A DNA stretch of 64,000 nt from Sporothrix humicola (lineage: Eukaryota > Ascomycota > Sordariomycetes > Ophiostomatales > Ophiostomataceae): contig WNYE01000030.1 in assembly GCA_021396245.1 (NCBI GenBank), forward strand, positions 1-64,000. Direction: 5' to 3'. A program made the translations under genes and the position numbers. Positions 10,356 to 23,050 of the stretch are shown in pieces. Position 1 is the stretch's first letter, and the number at the start of each line of letters is the position of its first letter. Under the pieces are notes generated by a model. That model searched no databases. It saw only the letters and a program-made list of their open reading frames with translations, and had not been told where the DNA came from.

Positions 10356-10625
10356 GTCAAGGCAATGAGTTCTCGGATTGCCGACTGTTGTTTGGTCGGT
10401 GATTTCAAGTGGTGGGGTCCAACTCCAATGAGGCTGATCGTCAATTACAAAATGAGAGACTGAGTTGCGAGCCTTGCAATAGGTATTTCTTCGAGGGTAG
10501 TGCAGATTAATCGCTCGCTATGATTGAGGAAGGCCTCGCGTTTGGGCTCCAAATGGCGAGAAAGAGATTGAAATGCCTCGTGGTCGAAAGAGTTTGGCTG
10601 CAACAAAGAGGAGCTGGGAGAGGTC

Positions 10626-10657
10626 GGCAATGAGGCAATGAGGCAATGAGGCAATGC
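10626..10657. repeat. 8-bp tandem repeat, four copies
   Basis: Four head-to-tail copies of GGCAATGA (the last ends in C) lie in the SDS23 upstream region. Confidence 0.9.
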
Positions 10658-11211
10658 TAGTGGAGAGCTAACAGCCGTGCACCATGCTGAGGGGACAAGG
10701 CTTGAGCGAAGAGCTGGTCGGGCGACGCCAAGCAAAGCAGAAATGGCACCACCTTTGTCAATGCAGGCTGTGAGTCGGCGTGGTCAGAATTATTCAATGG
10801 GCAGCGGGAAACTGAGGAGATGCATAAACGGACGAAGTAATGTGTTTTTGACAAAGGAGCACATCACTGAGCAACAGATGGCAGAGAAAAGAAGAAAGGC
10901 CCCCAGTGTGACTTCCCTTCATATCGTTCTTTCAACGAAACGCGGGGCAGGTGCGAAGGAAGATTATTGGCTAGCGTCAGATAGCACCAACAACGAACGA
11001 CATCAGCTGCCAGTAGTCCATCAGAGAAAGAACGGCTTTGGCAGTGGTACTTGTTTGGCATTGAATGAAGGTCGAGCCAGTTTGGAGCAGCCACAACGGT
11101 AACAAGTCCTTTACATTATAATTTATCGCTCTTTATTTTGGTGGAGAGCGAGCATGTGATGTAAAACTGAGGTGATGAGATGATTCTAACTCCGTTGTGC
11201 AGATATAATGA

Positions 11212-11251
11212 GGTGAGGAATAATACTCACCAACTGGTTAGCATTTAACCA
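11212..11251. repeat. Two adjacent short hairpins
   Basis: GGTGAG (11212-11217) pairs with CTCACC (11226-11231), and TGGTTA (11235-11240) pairs with TAACCA (11246-11251). The loops are 8 and 5 bases. Function is unknown. Confidence 0.6.
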
Positions 11252-12336
11252 AGTATTCTAATTGACTGGATTGCATGACTGTAAATTCACCATCTCCTTC
11301 CTTGCCACCTGCAAATAGCTTGTCTCCTTGTGTCTGCCAGGCGCTCATTCAAACTGTACATAGTAGACAGATCATCTGCGTATGCTCATAAATTTCCAGT
11401 GCCATTGGCAATGCGCCATCGAAATCATGAGAAGAATCGGAAGGGGCGAACGAGGAAGAAGTGGCCAGTTCTGGGCAGACACGCGTCTGAGCATCGCACT
11501 TGCCCATCGAGTCGCCTCGAACGCGCTGTCACACGCTGAAAAAGGGCAATTACTCCCCTCGCGCGCAATGACCCAGCCAAAACAATAACAAAACGGGCAA
11601 TAACCCCGCCCATTACTCGCCGTATCTTATCGGCCACCACGCGATCCTTCCCTGCACACGAAAACGGGCGCAAAAGGACGGCCCATATTAATAGGTTGGC
11701 CTTTAAGAGCGAAAATAAAGAAGAGAAGGCACGACTTTCTTTGTTGCTTCTGTCCTGCGACGCGAATGGCAAACAAAAGGAAGCTGTGCTGGGATTGCGC
11801 CTGCCTCAGACGCGCACATGAGTATTCCAGCTCTGTACTGTGCATTCACATTTTACCTGTTTTATTTGGTAGTTAATTTTAGTTTGTCTGGTTTTTATTT
11901 CGATTTTCCCACCGCCGCCGCCGCCGAATAGCGCCTTCCTTGCCTGTCGAGTCGCTCTATCCTGCCCCGCTCTTCGCGCTACAATTTTTTGTCTCCTGTG
12001 CTTCCCCCTCCAGTATTTTTTTTTTTTTTTGCCCTGCTTCCACTCTCCCTTCAAAGTACACCAATATCGCAAAACACAACACCAGCACTTTTATCTCGTC
12101 TGGGTCGCGATCCCACAGCTCCGAACGAACACAGCTTCCATCGCGATTCACAGCCCGGAATTTTGGGTAACCTATAGAAAAGAGGGCAAACAGCCGTGTT
12201 TGACCCCTCCTCTTCCTCCCTTTTGAGCGGATCCGGAGACAACCAAAAACATCGCCAACGGGCACCGTTGCCTGTCTTCGCGTTCACGCCCTACACATCC
12301 CTCGATCTCCTCCAACTCCCCCCGTCGCATCTCACG

Positions 12337-15300
12337 ATGTCACTTCTGCCGGAAAACCTCGTCGTCGAGCTGTCGCAGCTCCTCCAGGCGCTGCAGTCGG
12401 CCGACAACAACACTCGGTCACAGGCCGAGGAACATCTGCAGAACAACTGGACCGTCCCGCGCCCAGATGCGCTGTTGATGGGCCTTGCCGAGCAGGTCGG
12501 CAGCCAGGCTTCGAACAGTGTGCGTACATCCATTGTTGCTGTGTTAGGCACGTCCGGGAGCCGCCTTTTGGCCGCAATGCGGGGTGTGGCCCCGGTTGTC
12601 GCTTGGCCGGGCCCGCTTTGGGACCCAATCGCGTTTTGAGCGGCCGGCGGGCCTGGACGCTTTATCTTTGCTTTTTGTTCTACCAGGCTTCTAACTGTGT
12701 CTTTATAACAGTTCCGCTCTTTTGCTGCCGTCATCTTCCGGAGAATCGCGTCCAAGACGCGTAAGAATGAGCAGGGCGATGCCGTTGAGATCTTCATTGG
12801 CCTGCCGACCGCACAGGCAGAGGTCATCCGCCAGAAGCTGCTCGAGGTCCTATCCGCGGAAACCGACCGCAGTGTCAGAAACAAGATCAGCGATGCTATT
12901 GCTGAGGTCGCAAGACAGTACACAGAGAACGGTTCGTCTACACAAATGTATTCCACATTCATATGCTGCCAAAATTCAAGATGCTAACTGTCACATTTTA
13001 CAGACCAGCCATGGACCGAGCTTCTGCAGATCCTCTTCCAGATGAGCATGGCTCCTGATTCTGGGAAGCGCGAGACCGCATACCGCGTGTTTACGTCAAC
13101 GCCAGGCATCATCGAGAAGACCCACGAGGACGCCGTGGCTGAGGCTTTCTCTCGCGGTTTCAAGGATGAGTCTGTTTCGGTATGTCGATGCTTCCACATG
13201 ACACCACTTCCCACGGTCTCTTGTAAGACAACTAACGATGAGTGCAGGTTCGCATTGCCGCCATGGAGGCCTTCGCTTCCTTCTTCCGCGGCCTCAAGAA
13301 GAAGAGCCAGCCCAAGTTCTTCGGTCTGCTCCCCGAAATGCTCAACGTCCTTCCGCCAATCAAGGAATCCCACGACTCGGACGACCTCGGCAACGCCCTT
13401 ATTTCCTTGATCGACCTCGCCGGCACCTCGCCCAAGATGTTCCGCCCCGTTTTCAACGTCCTTGTCAAGTTCAGCGTATCTGTTATTCAGGACAAGGAAT
13501 TTACCGACGGCTGTCGCCAGAACGCCCTCGAGCTGATGGCCACTTTCGCCGACTACTCTCCCTCGATGTGCAAGAAGGACGAGACCTATACAACCGATAT
13601 GATCACGCAGTGTCTGAGCCTGATGACCGACCTGGGCGAAGACGACGACGACGCTTCCGAATGGCTCGCTGCCGATGACCTCGACCAGGACGAGAACGAT
13701 TCCAACCATGTTGCCGGCGAGCAGTGCATGGACCGTCTCGCGAACAAGCTTGGCGGTGCCGTTATCCTGGCGCCTACCTTCAGCTGGCTGCCGCGCATGA
13801 TCGGCTCGACCGCTTGGCGCGATCGCCATGCCGCTCTCATGGCCATCTCCGCCATCTCCGAGGGCTGCCGCGACCTGATGCTCGGCGAGCTGCAGCAGGT
13901 TCTCAACCTTGTCGTGCCTGCCCTTAAGGATCCCCACCCGCGTGTCCGCTGGGCCGGCTGCAACGCTCTGGGCCAGATGAGCACTGATTTCGCGCCTACT
14001 ATGCAGCGCGAGTACTACGACGTGGTCCTCAAGACGATTATCCCTGTTCTGGACTCGCCCGAGGCCCGCGTCAAGTCCCACGCGGCTGCTGCCCTCGTCA
14101 ACTTCTGCGAGGAAGCCGAGAAGAGCGTTCTTGAGCCATACCTGGACGACCTCCTCAGCCACCTGTTCAATCTTCTGCAGAACGACAAGCGCTACGTCCA
14201 GGAACAGGCCCTCTCCACCATTGCGACGATTGCCGATGCTGCTGAACAGGCCTTTGCCAAGTACTACGATACTCTCATGCCGCTCCTGGTCAACGTTCTG
14301 CGCCGGGAGACTGAGAAGGAGTACCGGTTACTCCGTGCCAAGGCCATGGAGTGCGCCACCCTTATCGCCCTTGCTGTCGGCAAGGAGCGTCTTGGCAACG
14401 ATGCCCTCGAGCTTGTGCAGCTCCTCGCCAACATCCAGAACGGTCTGACCGATGCCGACGACCCGCAGGGCCAGTACCTCATGCACTCCTGGGGCCGTAT
14501 GTGCCGCGTCATGGGTGCCGATTTCATGCCGTTCCTGCCCACCGTCATGCCCCCACTGCTTGTGCTTGCTAGCGCAAAGGCCGACATCCAGCTTCTCGAC
14601 GACGAGGAGCAGGCCGACCAGCTCCAGCAGGAGGAGGGCTGGGAGCTTCTGCCACTCAAGGGCAAGATGATTGGCATCAAGACCAGCAGCATGGACGACA
14701 AGCACATGGCCATCGAGCTTCTTGTCGTGTACGCACAGGTTCTGGAGGCCGCCTTTGCGCCGTATGTCGCTGAGATTATGAAGGAGATTGCCCTCCCGGG
14801 CCTCGCCTTCTTCTTCCACGACCCTGTGCGCTTTGTGTCTGCTCGCCTGGTTCCGCAGCTGCTGAACTCATACAAGAAGGCGTTTGGTTCGCAGTCCAAC
14901 GAGATGACCACCTTGTGGAACGGCACCGTGGACAAGCTTCTGGAGGTTCTCACGGCCGAGCCCGCTATCGATACCCTGGCCGAGATGTACCAGTGCTTCT
15001 ATGAGTCGGTTGAGGTGCTTGGTCGGGCGTGCCTGACAGCAGACCACATGAACAAGTTTATCGACTCTGTTCAGTCGACACTGGAGGACTACCGCGACCG
15101 TGTGGTGCAGCGCGAGGAGGACAAGCGCAATGCGACTGCCGAAGATGCTGAGGACGAGGATGAGGACCTTCTGCTGGCCCTCGAGGACGACCAGACCCTG
15201 CTGTCCGATATGAGCAAGGCATTCCACGTGGTGTTCAAGTACCACGGCTCGGACTTCCTGCGCCCATGGGAGCGGTTGATGTCGGCGTACGAGACATTCC

Positions 15301-16032
15301 TGAAGGCAGAGGACCCCAGCCAGCGGCAATGGGGCCTGTGCATCATGGACGACGTCGTTGAGTACTGCGGCGCCAACAGCATCCACTATGCCAACTACAT
15401 CACGCAGCCACTCCTCGACGGCTGCAAAGACTCCTCTCCTGCTATTCGGCAGGCAGCTGCTTATGGCATCGGTGTTGCCGCCCACCGTGGTGGTGAGGCA
15501 TGGGCGCCGTTCCTGGGCGGCTGCGTGCCGCTGCTGTTCCAGGCCGCAATGGTCCCTGACGCACGGAATGAGGACAACATCTACGCAACAGAAAATGCGT
15601 GCGCGGCCATCGCCAAGATCCTGCACTTTAACGCCAGTGCTGTCCAGAACGTTGATGCCGTCATCACGGAGTGGGTTGGTACCCTCCCTGTTGTCAACGA
15701 TGAGGAGGCGGCACCCTATGCCTATGCCTACCTGGCTGAGCTGATCACCAAGTAAGTTTCCATGTAAATGTCAAAACGAGCAGCAACCAAATCGATGCAT
15801 ACGCTAACACGAACCTCTTTACAGGCGTCACGCGGCCGTCATGTCGCAGGCCGACAAGGTCTTCACGTTCATTGCCCAGGGCCTTGGCGCCGATGTGCTC
15901 CGCGGCGAGACTGCCAAGCATGTCGTGGAGGCTACCAAGGTGATGCTTGCCGAGTCTGGCCTCAACGCAACGCCGCTCCTGCAGCAGTTTCCCCAGGAGC
16001 TGCAACAGACGATCAGCGCTTACTTCACGTAA
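12337..16032 (+). CDS. kap121: Importin beta-3 (karyopherin KAP121/PSE1 family)
   Basis: Five exons (12337-12519, 12712-12931, 13004-13179, 13248-15751, 15825-16032) encode 1096 residues, close to the usual 1090 for this karyopherin. The start at 12337 gives MSLLPENLVVELSQLLQALQ, the first HEAT helix. Exon 2 begins FRSFAAVIFRRIASK, a strongly conserved HEAT segment. The middle contains the family's acidic loop (LGEDDDDASEW, about residues 330-340) followed by NHVAGEQCMDRLA and WRDRHAALMAISAISEGC, all characteristic of Kap121/Pse1/IPO5. The protein carries ribosomal and other cargo into the nucleus in a Ran-GTP-dependent way. Introns 1 and 2 use less common donors, GTGCGT and GTTCGT; branch-like CTAAC precedes all four acceptors. 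The product ends QTISAYFT. The assignment is secure; the gene name follows yeast usage. Confidence 0.95.
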
Positions 16033-16867
16033 GGCTATTCCTGAATAGGATACCACATGCAGCTGGCAATGGCACGTACGGACATAATGATACATAGATA
16101 CACTCTTACCTCTTTACCCCCTTGTTTGTTTCTGTCTTTTTCCCCTATTGTTTATCTCTTTTGTCTTTATTGGTTCCTATCTCCGTTTTTAGGTAGATTT
16201 TTCACGTAGGGGTTGGCTGCCTGCGAGGTATAATTTTCGTTCATCCTTTCCTTATGTGCCTGAATTTGTACTTTGCTGTCTGCTCTTATCTCCCTTTTCT
16301 TTCTTTCGTTGTTTTTGTTTATTGCCGGGCTTGGGTATTTGGTTTATGAAGAGTGACGAAGCATTTTATGAAAAGAGGAGGACGGTACAAAAAGATGATC
16401 AAAAGCTGGTCATGCAAAAAGCATTTGGGCGTCCTGGATATTCGCAACGAGGATACAAACGAGGAAAAGCCATTTGGCAGTAGTAGTAGGGGAGAATAAA
16501 AACGAAGAATTCAAATTCAGCTCAAATAGATCCAAACTTGAATATGTCCGCCATAACGGTGGCTTGATGTACTTCCACTTGTATAGTGGAGGCCGCCAAA
16601 CGGCTGTCTGCGAGCCTGCCTGCCTTCTTTGGCAGTTGCCAGATAATGCACCTGAAGAATCGTCAATCTCAAACAGATCTACGAGGCAAAATATCAAAAA
16701 TAGGAAGGACTTCGCCAAAGCCGCCAACACCACCACCAACTGCTACGTTGGGGTTATGCTAGTATCCACGTCACACCAAACCACGCGGCAGAAGGTGCAG
16801 CCCGACAAATCCAAGAGAACGGAGGTTGTGCCGGCTGCCAATGGGACGGCAGGACCCCTCTTTCTCT

Positions 16868-16995
16868 CCAGGGTCTGGTTGGTCCAGACCTGGCTGGTCA
16901 AGCCACACCTTCCCCTCAGGCCCTTAAAAAAAAGTGTCGAGAAACAAGTTTTTTAGTACCGCAAAACAGGGTACTGTAGCAATTTTCTGGCTACA
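16868..16995. repeat. Cluster of three short hairpins
   Basis: GGTCTGG (16872-16878) pairs with CCAGACC (16884-16890), extended outward by CCA/TGG with one bulged base. AGTACC (16955-16960) pairs with GGTACT (16970-16975). TGTAGC (16975-16980) pairs with GCTACA (16990-16995). The last two have 9-base loops and share one base. A further stem CCGCT/AGCGG lies near 17231. Confidence 0.6.
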
Positions 16996-17685
16996 CCAAC
17001 AGAGACCAGGAGCAAAATTTGCCTCTCCGTGGCCCCAGGAGGCCGCACCCGCCTAAACAGGGACTGTTGGTTGGACAGGTTGCTTGTATCTTACTATCTT
17101 AAAGGGCAGTGGAATAAACCAAGAAGATCGACGGTCGTTGTTTCCTAAGTAGAAATCTGAGGAAGGAACGAAGAGCAGCTAGAGCAGGTGCCTCTGGGCA
17201 TTTGCTCCGGGCGCTGAGGCATCATCAGGGGCCCGCTGTTATTTAGCGGACCAGTCCCATGTCTTGGAGGCACTCTCCGGTCTTTCGACCTTAGCAGCAC
17301 ATTTTAGTCTGTCGCAGAGCTGCTGGCGTCCCAAGTAGCCTCAGTTTCCCGGTGGCCAGACCCTCTCAAAAGCCAACTTTTGGAACGAAGGCGTCCCTTC
17401 TTTCATTGTTCTCCGTATCTCCTTCATGCCCTCCCACCTTTTTCCCAGTGCCAAGCAGTTACAAAGAGGCAAGAGTCAGTCTGCACCCCTAACAGAACAC
17501 AGGGTCGCTCTTACTCTGAACGTCGACGTCGTATGAAGGCAAAAAGCAACTGAAAATGGCAAGAGAGAAAAGGATGAACAGGCACAGGTTTCCCCGGGAC
17601 TACGGCAGGAAAATCCAAGGTTGCCCCATATTGCGTAGGAAGTAGTGTCATGGCGGGAACAATTGCTACCTTCTCAAGGTTAATG

Positions 17686-17718
<33 letters not shown>
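17686..17718. repeat. Homopolymer A run, 33 bases
   Basis: An uninterrupted A run followed by CCCC and seven more A residues. It may be a retrotransposed poly(A) tail or simple slippage; no coding remnant was recognised to its left. Confidence 0.9.
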
Positions 17719-17720
<2 letters not shown>

Positions 17721-19573
17721 CCAAAAAAACCGAGAGGGCCTTTCAGGCCCTGGGAAAAGCGCGAAGGAAACTTCTAAGGGACCATGCGATTCTGCTTGAT
17801 TGTTAGCTGCCATTTGCCATTTCCCATTTTCCTTGGGACCCCCACCACTGCCGTTCCTTGGAAAGTATACTGCTATCGGTTGTCGCCATTGTTCCTTCCC
17901 GCCAAATCAAATGAACCCGCACCGTCTTTCCTCCTACTTGCATCTTTGGCCTGTCGTTCGTTCAGTGCTCTTTCCGTAACCATCACCCCTCCTTTTTTCG
18001 ATACCACTGGGTAGGTGCAAGATGTGATCGCCGAAGATCGACCATCCACCCTCCTCAGAGCATCATATCTGACTCCTTGCGTCCCTCCCCTTTCCATCCC
18101 CTTCTTCTTTCACCAACCAACCCGGAGCTAGTCCGCCGGTCAGACCAAAACTTCCTCGAACACCACGCCCGCCAACGTTCCGCACCGCCACATCTCAATC
18201 AACGACCTCTCAACTGCCCAGCCTGTCTCAACGTCTGTCCATAACAACAACGGCGACGACCTCAACGACCACAACCACATTACGCGCCACGACACGGCAG
18301 TATTGCCGCCAACATAGCACACACCCATTTCCGACCCTTTCGAATAGGAACTGAATCGTTTCCCGGCCGCATCGAGTCGCTTTCCGGCCAGCCTCTACCG
18401 TCTTCCCCGCGCTGTCCCTGGCCCTCCAGGCCGCCAGGTCCGGTAGCGATCAGTGGCCGAAGTGTTGAACGCTCTCGCGTCTGCTCATTTTCGCGATAGC
18501 TGCCGTCCCTAGCTGCTCCTACGTCTATCTCTGTGCGGGCTTAGGCAGGTGCCACGATCTCGCGAGACGGACGAGCCCCGGACGCCTCTACAGTATATTT
18601 TTATTGTTATGCGCCACAGCGCTTTCAATACTTTCCTCTTCACGCACAGCTTGGCTGATGCCCTCAACTGCCCAACGAAGGAACAGACAGCTACACCAGT
18701 TATCACGCCAAGACATCGCTCGTTGCCGCTTCACGAACTCGCGCATGCCAACGATCCAAGAAAGACATAATACGTCGTATCTGCTCTCTGCGGCACTGCT
18801 TGTCGTAAGTAGCTACAACGCCCTGGTTATTTTCTCCCTCCACACGCTGTTTGGTGCTCCCCGCTCGAGGCTCTTGTTACACGGGAGCTGCACGCGGGAC
18901 TGAAGAAAAGCATCCATAGCTGGTGATAGGACGGCGACGCTCGAGGCCCAGAATCTCTCCTGCCCGGGTTTTGCTGTAGCCCAAGCGGTGCTCGGCCGCC
19001 TACCTCTAGCAGCTTTTCCCTCTCTTCTTTTCTTGCTTCTTCCCCGTGCAACGGTTCTCCTCTTTTCCATGGCTCTCTTGCCTTGCGCTCAAACCTCGCA
19101 TTTTTTTTTTGTCTTAGCTGTCTGACAGAAACACAGCATAGTCCGCAGTGCAACCCATCTTGTGAAAAAGGGTCCGCCATATACCTGTCCATCTCTTCTC
19201 GTTTCGCCGAATCTTAAATCTGCCAAACCAAACGATTGACTGTCGTCGCCCAACATCTACTTGCATACGGCACCAGATATCCTCATCCAGACCCTGTTTT
19301 ATATCATCATTATATGACTGCCTGAGCCGACCGACGCGTGCCCTTTCTTTTCAGCTTGTTCCACCGCACCCCATTACAGTGAGGCAAAACGGTCGCTCGC
19401 TTGTTCTGTATCTTGCCCGAGCTCCACTCTACGTACACGTTGGGCGGTTATCGTTTTATATTTTTTGTGAACATATTCCCGCTCATTACGTCGGAAACAC
19501 ACTTGGCCATCCCTTCACATGTTTACGACACTGGACACTTTTACGCCACAACCACCTGCCGCCATAACCCACC

Positions 19574-19627
19574 ATGGACGGCTTTTATAACGACCAGCTA
19601 CCGCTCGGTATGGACGGCGTTCAGCAA

Positions 19628-19659
<32 letters not shown>

Positions 19660-22600
19660 ACCAGGGACCATGCCACCTACCAGCAACACTGATGCCAACA
19701 TGATGAACATTGACGACACTTCGTTTGATGCAAACATGTTCGGCCAAAACAGCCAATCTTCAGGTCCCGCCGGCCGTCGACATAGCTTACCACATGCTCA
19801 GCAAGGCTTCTCGCCCCACTCAACAGACCAGGCCCGCATGTCCATGTCTGCCGCCGCATTCCGCGCTCTTGGAGCAGACGGGGGAATGCCAATGCTCGAT
19901 TTCACATCCACTGCTGGCGGTGTCAACTCATCAGACGAAATTCACAGTGCTGTTGAAAACGCATTTAAAAACTTTTCCTTTGGGACCTCTGAAAGCACCA
20001 TGGGCTTCCCCATGTCATCAGCTGCCGGCTTACCACAAACAACTGCAGAGCTACAACAACCCCCGGCCGCATCTCAGACCGCCACTGGCTTCTCAACGAC
20101 GTCCGGTATCCTTGCCTCTGCCAGTCCAGATTTGAACAATTTCTCGTCTCTACCACAGGGTATGCTAGATACGATGATGGCTTATCAAGGGTTGGATATG
20201 AACCAGCCTTCGTCTCTTGACGCTGCATCGCTTGCTTTCTTCTCAACGGCCGGCCCCGATGCCAGCGCCACACCAGTGCCCAATCTCGGCTTCTCATCAG
20301 GGCAAGGAGACTCATTAACAACAATGCCTTTCGCCCAGCCAATCGATATGGACATGACTTCTGGCATGCCCTTGATGGCTGGCCCATCACCACCACAACC
20401 ATCCCAGCAACCGAATCATTTGAATCTTTTCTCTTCCGCTTCACAATCTTCGCATGCCACCCCTTCTTCGTCGACCTCATTAGCACGATCACAAATATCT
20501 CCTTTACAACAACAGCAATCAATCCAATTCCCAGGCCCATTTGCACAGTCCATGGCATCGACACCCTCTCTAAACGACGCGGCGTCAAATGTTTCCGGTC
20601 CACGGTTATCGCACTCGAATAGTGCTGGCCCAGTATCAGGGTCTAACCCCCGCGCGTCATCCACCCCGAATTCAGCCTCATCCGCAGCCACACCAGCACA
20701 GATCTCATCGGTAGGGGCTCCGTCTACTCGGTTATCCACCACGAGCATGGGCACAAGGGCCACTGGCCCCCAGCCTCCCCCAGTTACCGCGAAAACGATT
20801 AAGAACTACTACTCCTCCAGCGGTTTCGATATGATCCGGGCTCTCTACTACGTCTCATCACGGCCCAACCCGGAAATCTCCATCGGACCAGTCGATCTTT
20901 CTTGTGCCTTTGTTGTCTGTGATGCAACATTGAACGACTGTCCTATCATCTACATCTCCGACAATTTCCAGCACCTCACTGGCTACAGCAACCACGAGAT
21001 TCTCGGCCAAAACTGCCGATTTTTGCAGGCACCTGATGGCCGTGTTGAGGCAGGCTCACGCCGTGAGTTCACAGACAACAAGGCAGTTTTCAACATCAAG
21101 GAGAAACTGCTTGCCGGTCGTGAAGTACAGCAAAGTCTGATCAACTACCGCAAGGGAGGCAAGCCCTTCCTCAACCTTCTCACCATGATTCCCATTCCGT
21201 GGGATGACTACAAGGAAGGGTTTAAGTACTTTATTGGACTTCAGATCGACCTTGTGGAGTCGCCCGATGCCATATCTGGCAACTCGTCGGATTCGATGCG
21301 CATAGACTACAAGCACCGCACGAGCATCCCTCAGTACATTTGGGACCCACCCAAGACTGCTCAATGGAACACAAACCACGGACGGACTCTCGGAATGGAC
21401 GACGTATCTGCGCTTCTGCAACAGTTTGGCAACAAAGGATTGATGAGCAGCAGAGGCGTCGGTAGCGACATTGTGGGTTCGGCCACATCCGATCTCTACC
21501 GTCAGTCCTGGGACAAGATGCTGCTTGAAAATGTCGACGACGTGATTCACGTTCTGTCACTAAAGGGTGTCTTCCTGTACTTGTCACCATCTTGCAAGGA
21601 AGTGTTGGAGTACGACTCGTCCGATTTGTTGGGCAACTCGCTTTCGTCCATCTGCCATCCATCCGACATTGTGCCCGTGACGCGAGAAATGAGAGATACT
21701 CAGGTCGGCCAACCCATTAACTTTGTCTACCGGATACGCCGCAAGCGCAGTGGGTATACGTGGTTTGAGAGCCACGGCTCGTTGCTAGTTGAGCAAGGCA
21801 AGGGCCGCAAGTGCATTGTCCTTATTGGCCGCAAGCGCCCCGCCTTTGCACTGCGCCGTAGCGATGTCGATATCAACGGAGGTATTGGAGACAGCGAAAT
21901 TTGGACCAAGATGTCCACGTCTGGCATGATTCTGCACGTTTCGTCCAACGTCCGGTCTCTACTCGATATCCAGCCAGACACGCTTGTCGGAACAAGTATG
22001 CAAGATCTCATGCGGAAGGAATCCCGTGCCGGCTTCAACCGGTCACTCGAGAAAGTCCGGCGCGGTATCATTTCATCTTGCCGACACGAAGTGCAACATC
22101 GCCGTGGCCAAGTGCTCCAATCTTCGACGATTCTCTACCCCGGCGATGCTGAAAGAGGCGAGAAACCGACGTTCATCCTCGGTCAAACCAGACTTTTGAA
22201 ATCATCATCGTCGCGCAACAGCCACCATTCCACGACTGGCACCTCAAGTGCATCAGGAATGGCGGTAACAGAAACAGACGAGATTGGACGAGCAGGCGCA
22301 CTTGGGCAGCTGGCCGAGCCAGATACACAAACGGGTGGGTTTGTATCGTCGGCTGGCGGAGGTGCGATCCCTCTTGGCTCACAGGACACGATTCTGGCAG
22401 CAGACGACAACATTTTCGACGAGCTCAAGACCACGCGTTGCACAAGCTGGCAGTACGAGCTCCGGCAAATGGAAAAGGCAAACCGACTGTTGGCCGAAGA
22501 GCTGGGCCAGCTGTTGGCAAATCGCAAGAAGCGCAAGCGGCGCAAGGGCGTCGGCAATGTGCCTCGTGACTGTGCCAACTGCCACACGCGAAACACGCCG

Positions 22601-23050
22601 GAATGGAGACGTGGCCCCAGTGGCCAGCGTGACCTGTGTAACAGCTGCGGTCTACGGTGGGCCAAGCAGGTTGGCCGCGTCTCGCCCCGGAACTCATCGC
22701 GTGGCGGTGGGAGCACGACGATTGCAGGCGGCGCTACGACAGATGCCATCAGCAAGAAGTCTGCCTCGCCCATCCACGCCTCGCCTCTACAGCGCGACTT
22801 CCCGCACGACGTGCAGCTCAATAGTGGTGCCGAGTCGTCGAGCTCCAACCATTCCCCGGCTACTGGCAACAACAGTGGGAACAATGGAAACAGCAGCAGC
22901 AGTGGCAACGGCGGCGGCACCTCTGGTGGCTCGTCTTCCTTCGACAATCTCGATCCTCAGCAAGGCGGACTGTTGCAGCAGCCGCAGGTCCCTCCGTCGA
23001 CCGGAACAGAGATGACCTCGATTCGAGAAGAGCAAGAAACAGCCATGTGA
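19574..23050 (+). CDS. wc-1: White Collar-1 blue-light photoreceptor and GATA transcription factor
   Basis: A single exon of 1158 residues, close to Neurospora WC-1. The ATG has a favourable context (CCCACCATGG). In order: a run of 13 Gln near residue 17 in a long Ser/Gln/Pro-rich N-terminus; a LOV domain (about 409-556) with GQNCRFLQ, Cys481 being the expected flavin-adduct cysteine; PAS-B (about 646-760); PAS-C (about 774-876); a basic nuclear localisation segment (NRKKRKRRKG); and a GATA zinc finger with C1000, C1003, C1022 and C1025 (C-X2-C-X18-C-X2-C). WC-1 pairs with WC-2, senses blue light through bound flavin and activates light and clock genes. All key residues are present, so the protein should be functional. 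The C-terminus is Ser/Gly/Asn-rich. It is convergent with the next gene. Confidence 0.98.

Larger units (their letters stand above)
10356..12336. other. Divergent promoter region between SDS23 and importin beta-3
   Basis: No gene is supported; short open frames here lack coding character. Visible features are an 8-bp tandem repeat at 10626-10657, two adjacent hairpins at 11212-11251, and pyrimidine-rich DNA from about 11980 to 12330 leading into the importin start. The leader contains an in-frame ATG at 12196, but the conserved importin N-terminus begins at 12337. Confidence 0.6.
16033..19573. other. Long gene-free region upstream of wc-1
   Basis: No gene is supported over 3.5 kb. The left part contains the importin 3' region and then a cluster of short hairpins at 16868-17250. 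A 33-base A run lies at 17686-17718. From about 17780 to 19573 the plus strand is pyrimidine-rich with many short ATG-started frames that end quickly; this resembles a long wc-1 promoter and leader. In Neurospora, wc-1 also has a long leader and more than one promoter, so regulation at this level is a reasonable inference. Confidence 0.6.

Noticed and set aside
10677..11102. 141-codon plus-strand frame upstream of SDS23
   Set aside because: No domain, no leader and inconsistent codon use.
12196..12336. Upstream in-frame ATG for importin
   Set aside because: The 47 extra residues are low complexity; the conserved HEAT start is at 12337. It may be leader sequence.
12984..14162. 392-codon open frame on the minus strand inside importin exons
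   Set aside because: Antisense to a conserved, codon-biased exon; GC-rich exons leave long antisense frames. No homology is visible.
14868..15626. 252-codon minus-strand frame inside importin exon 4
   Set aside because: Shadow of the importin frame with no recognisable domain.
16970..17400. Possible tRNA or small structured RNA in the hairpin cluster
   Set aside because: No A-box/B-box pair or cloverleaf could be drawn; the stems are too short to name an RNA class.
22183..22947. 254-codon minus-strand frame over the 3' part of wc-1
   Set aside because: Lies opposite the GATA finger coding region and has no independent support.
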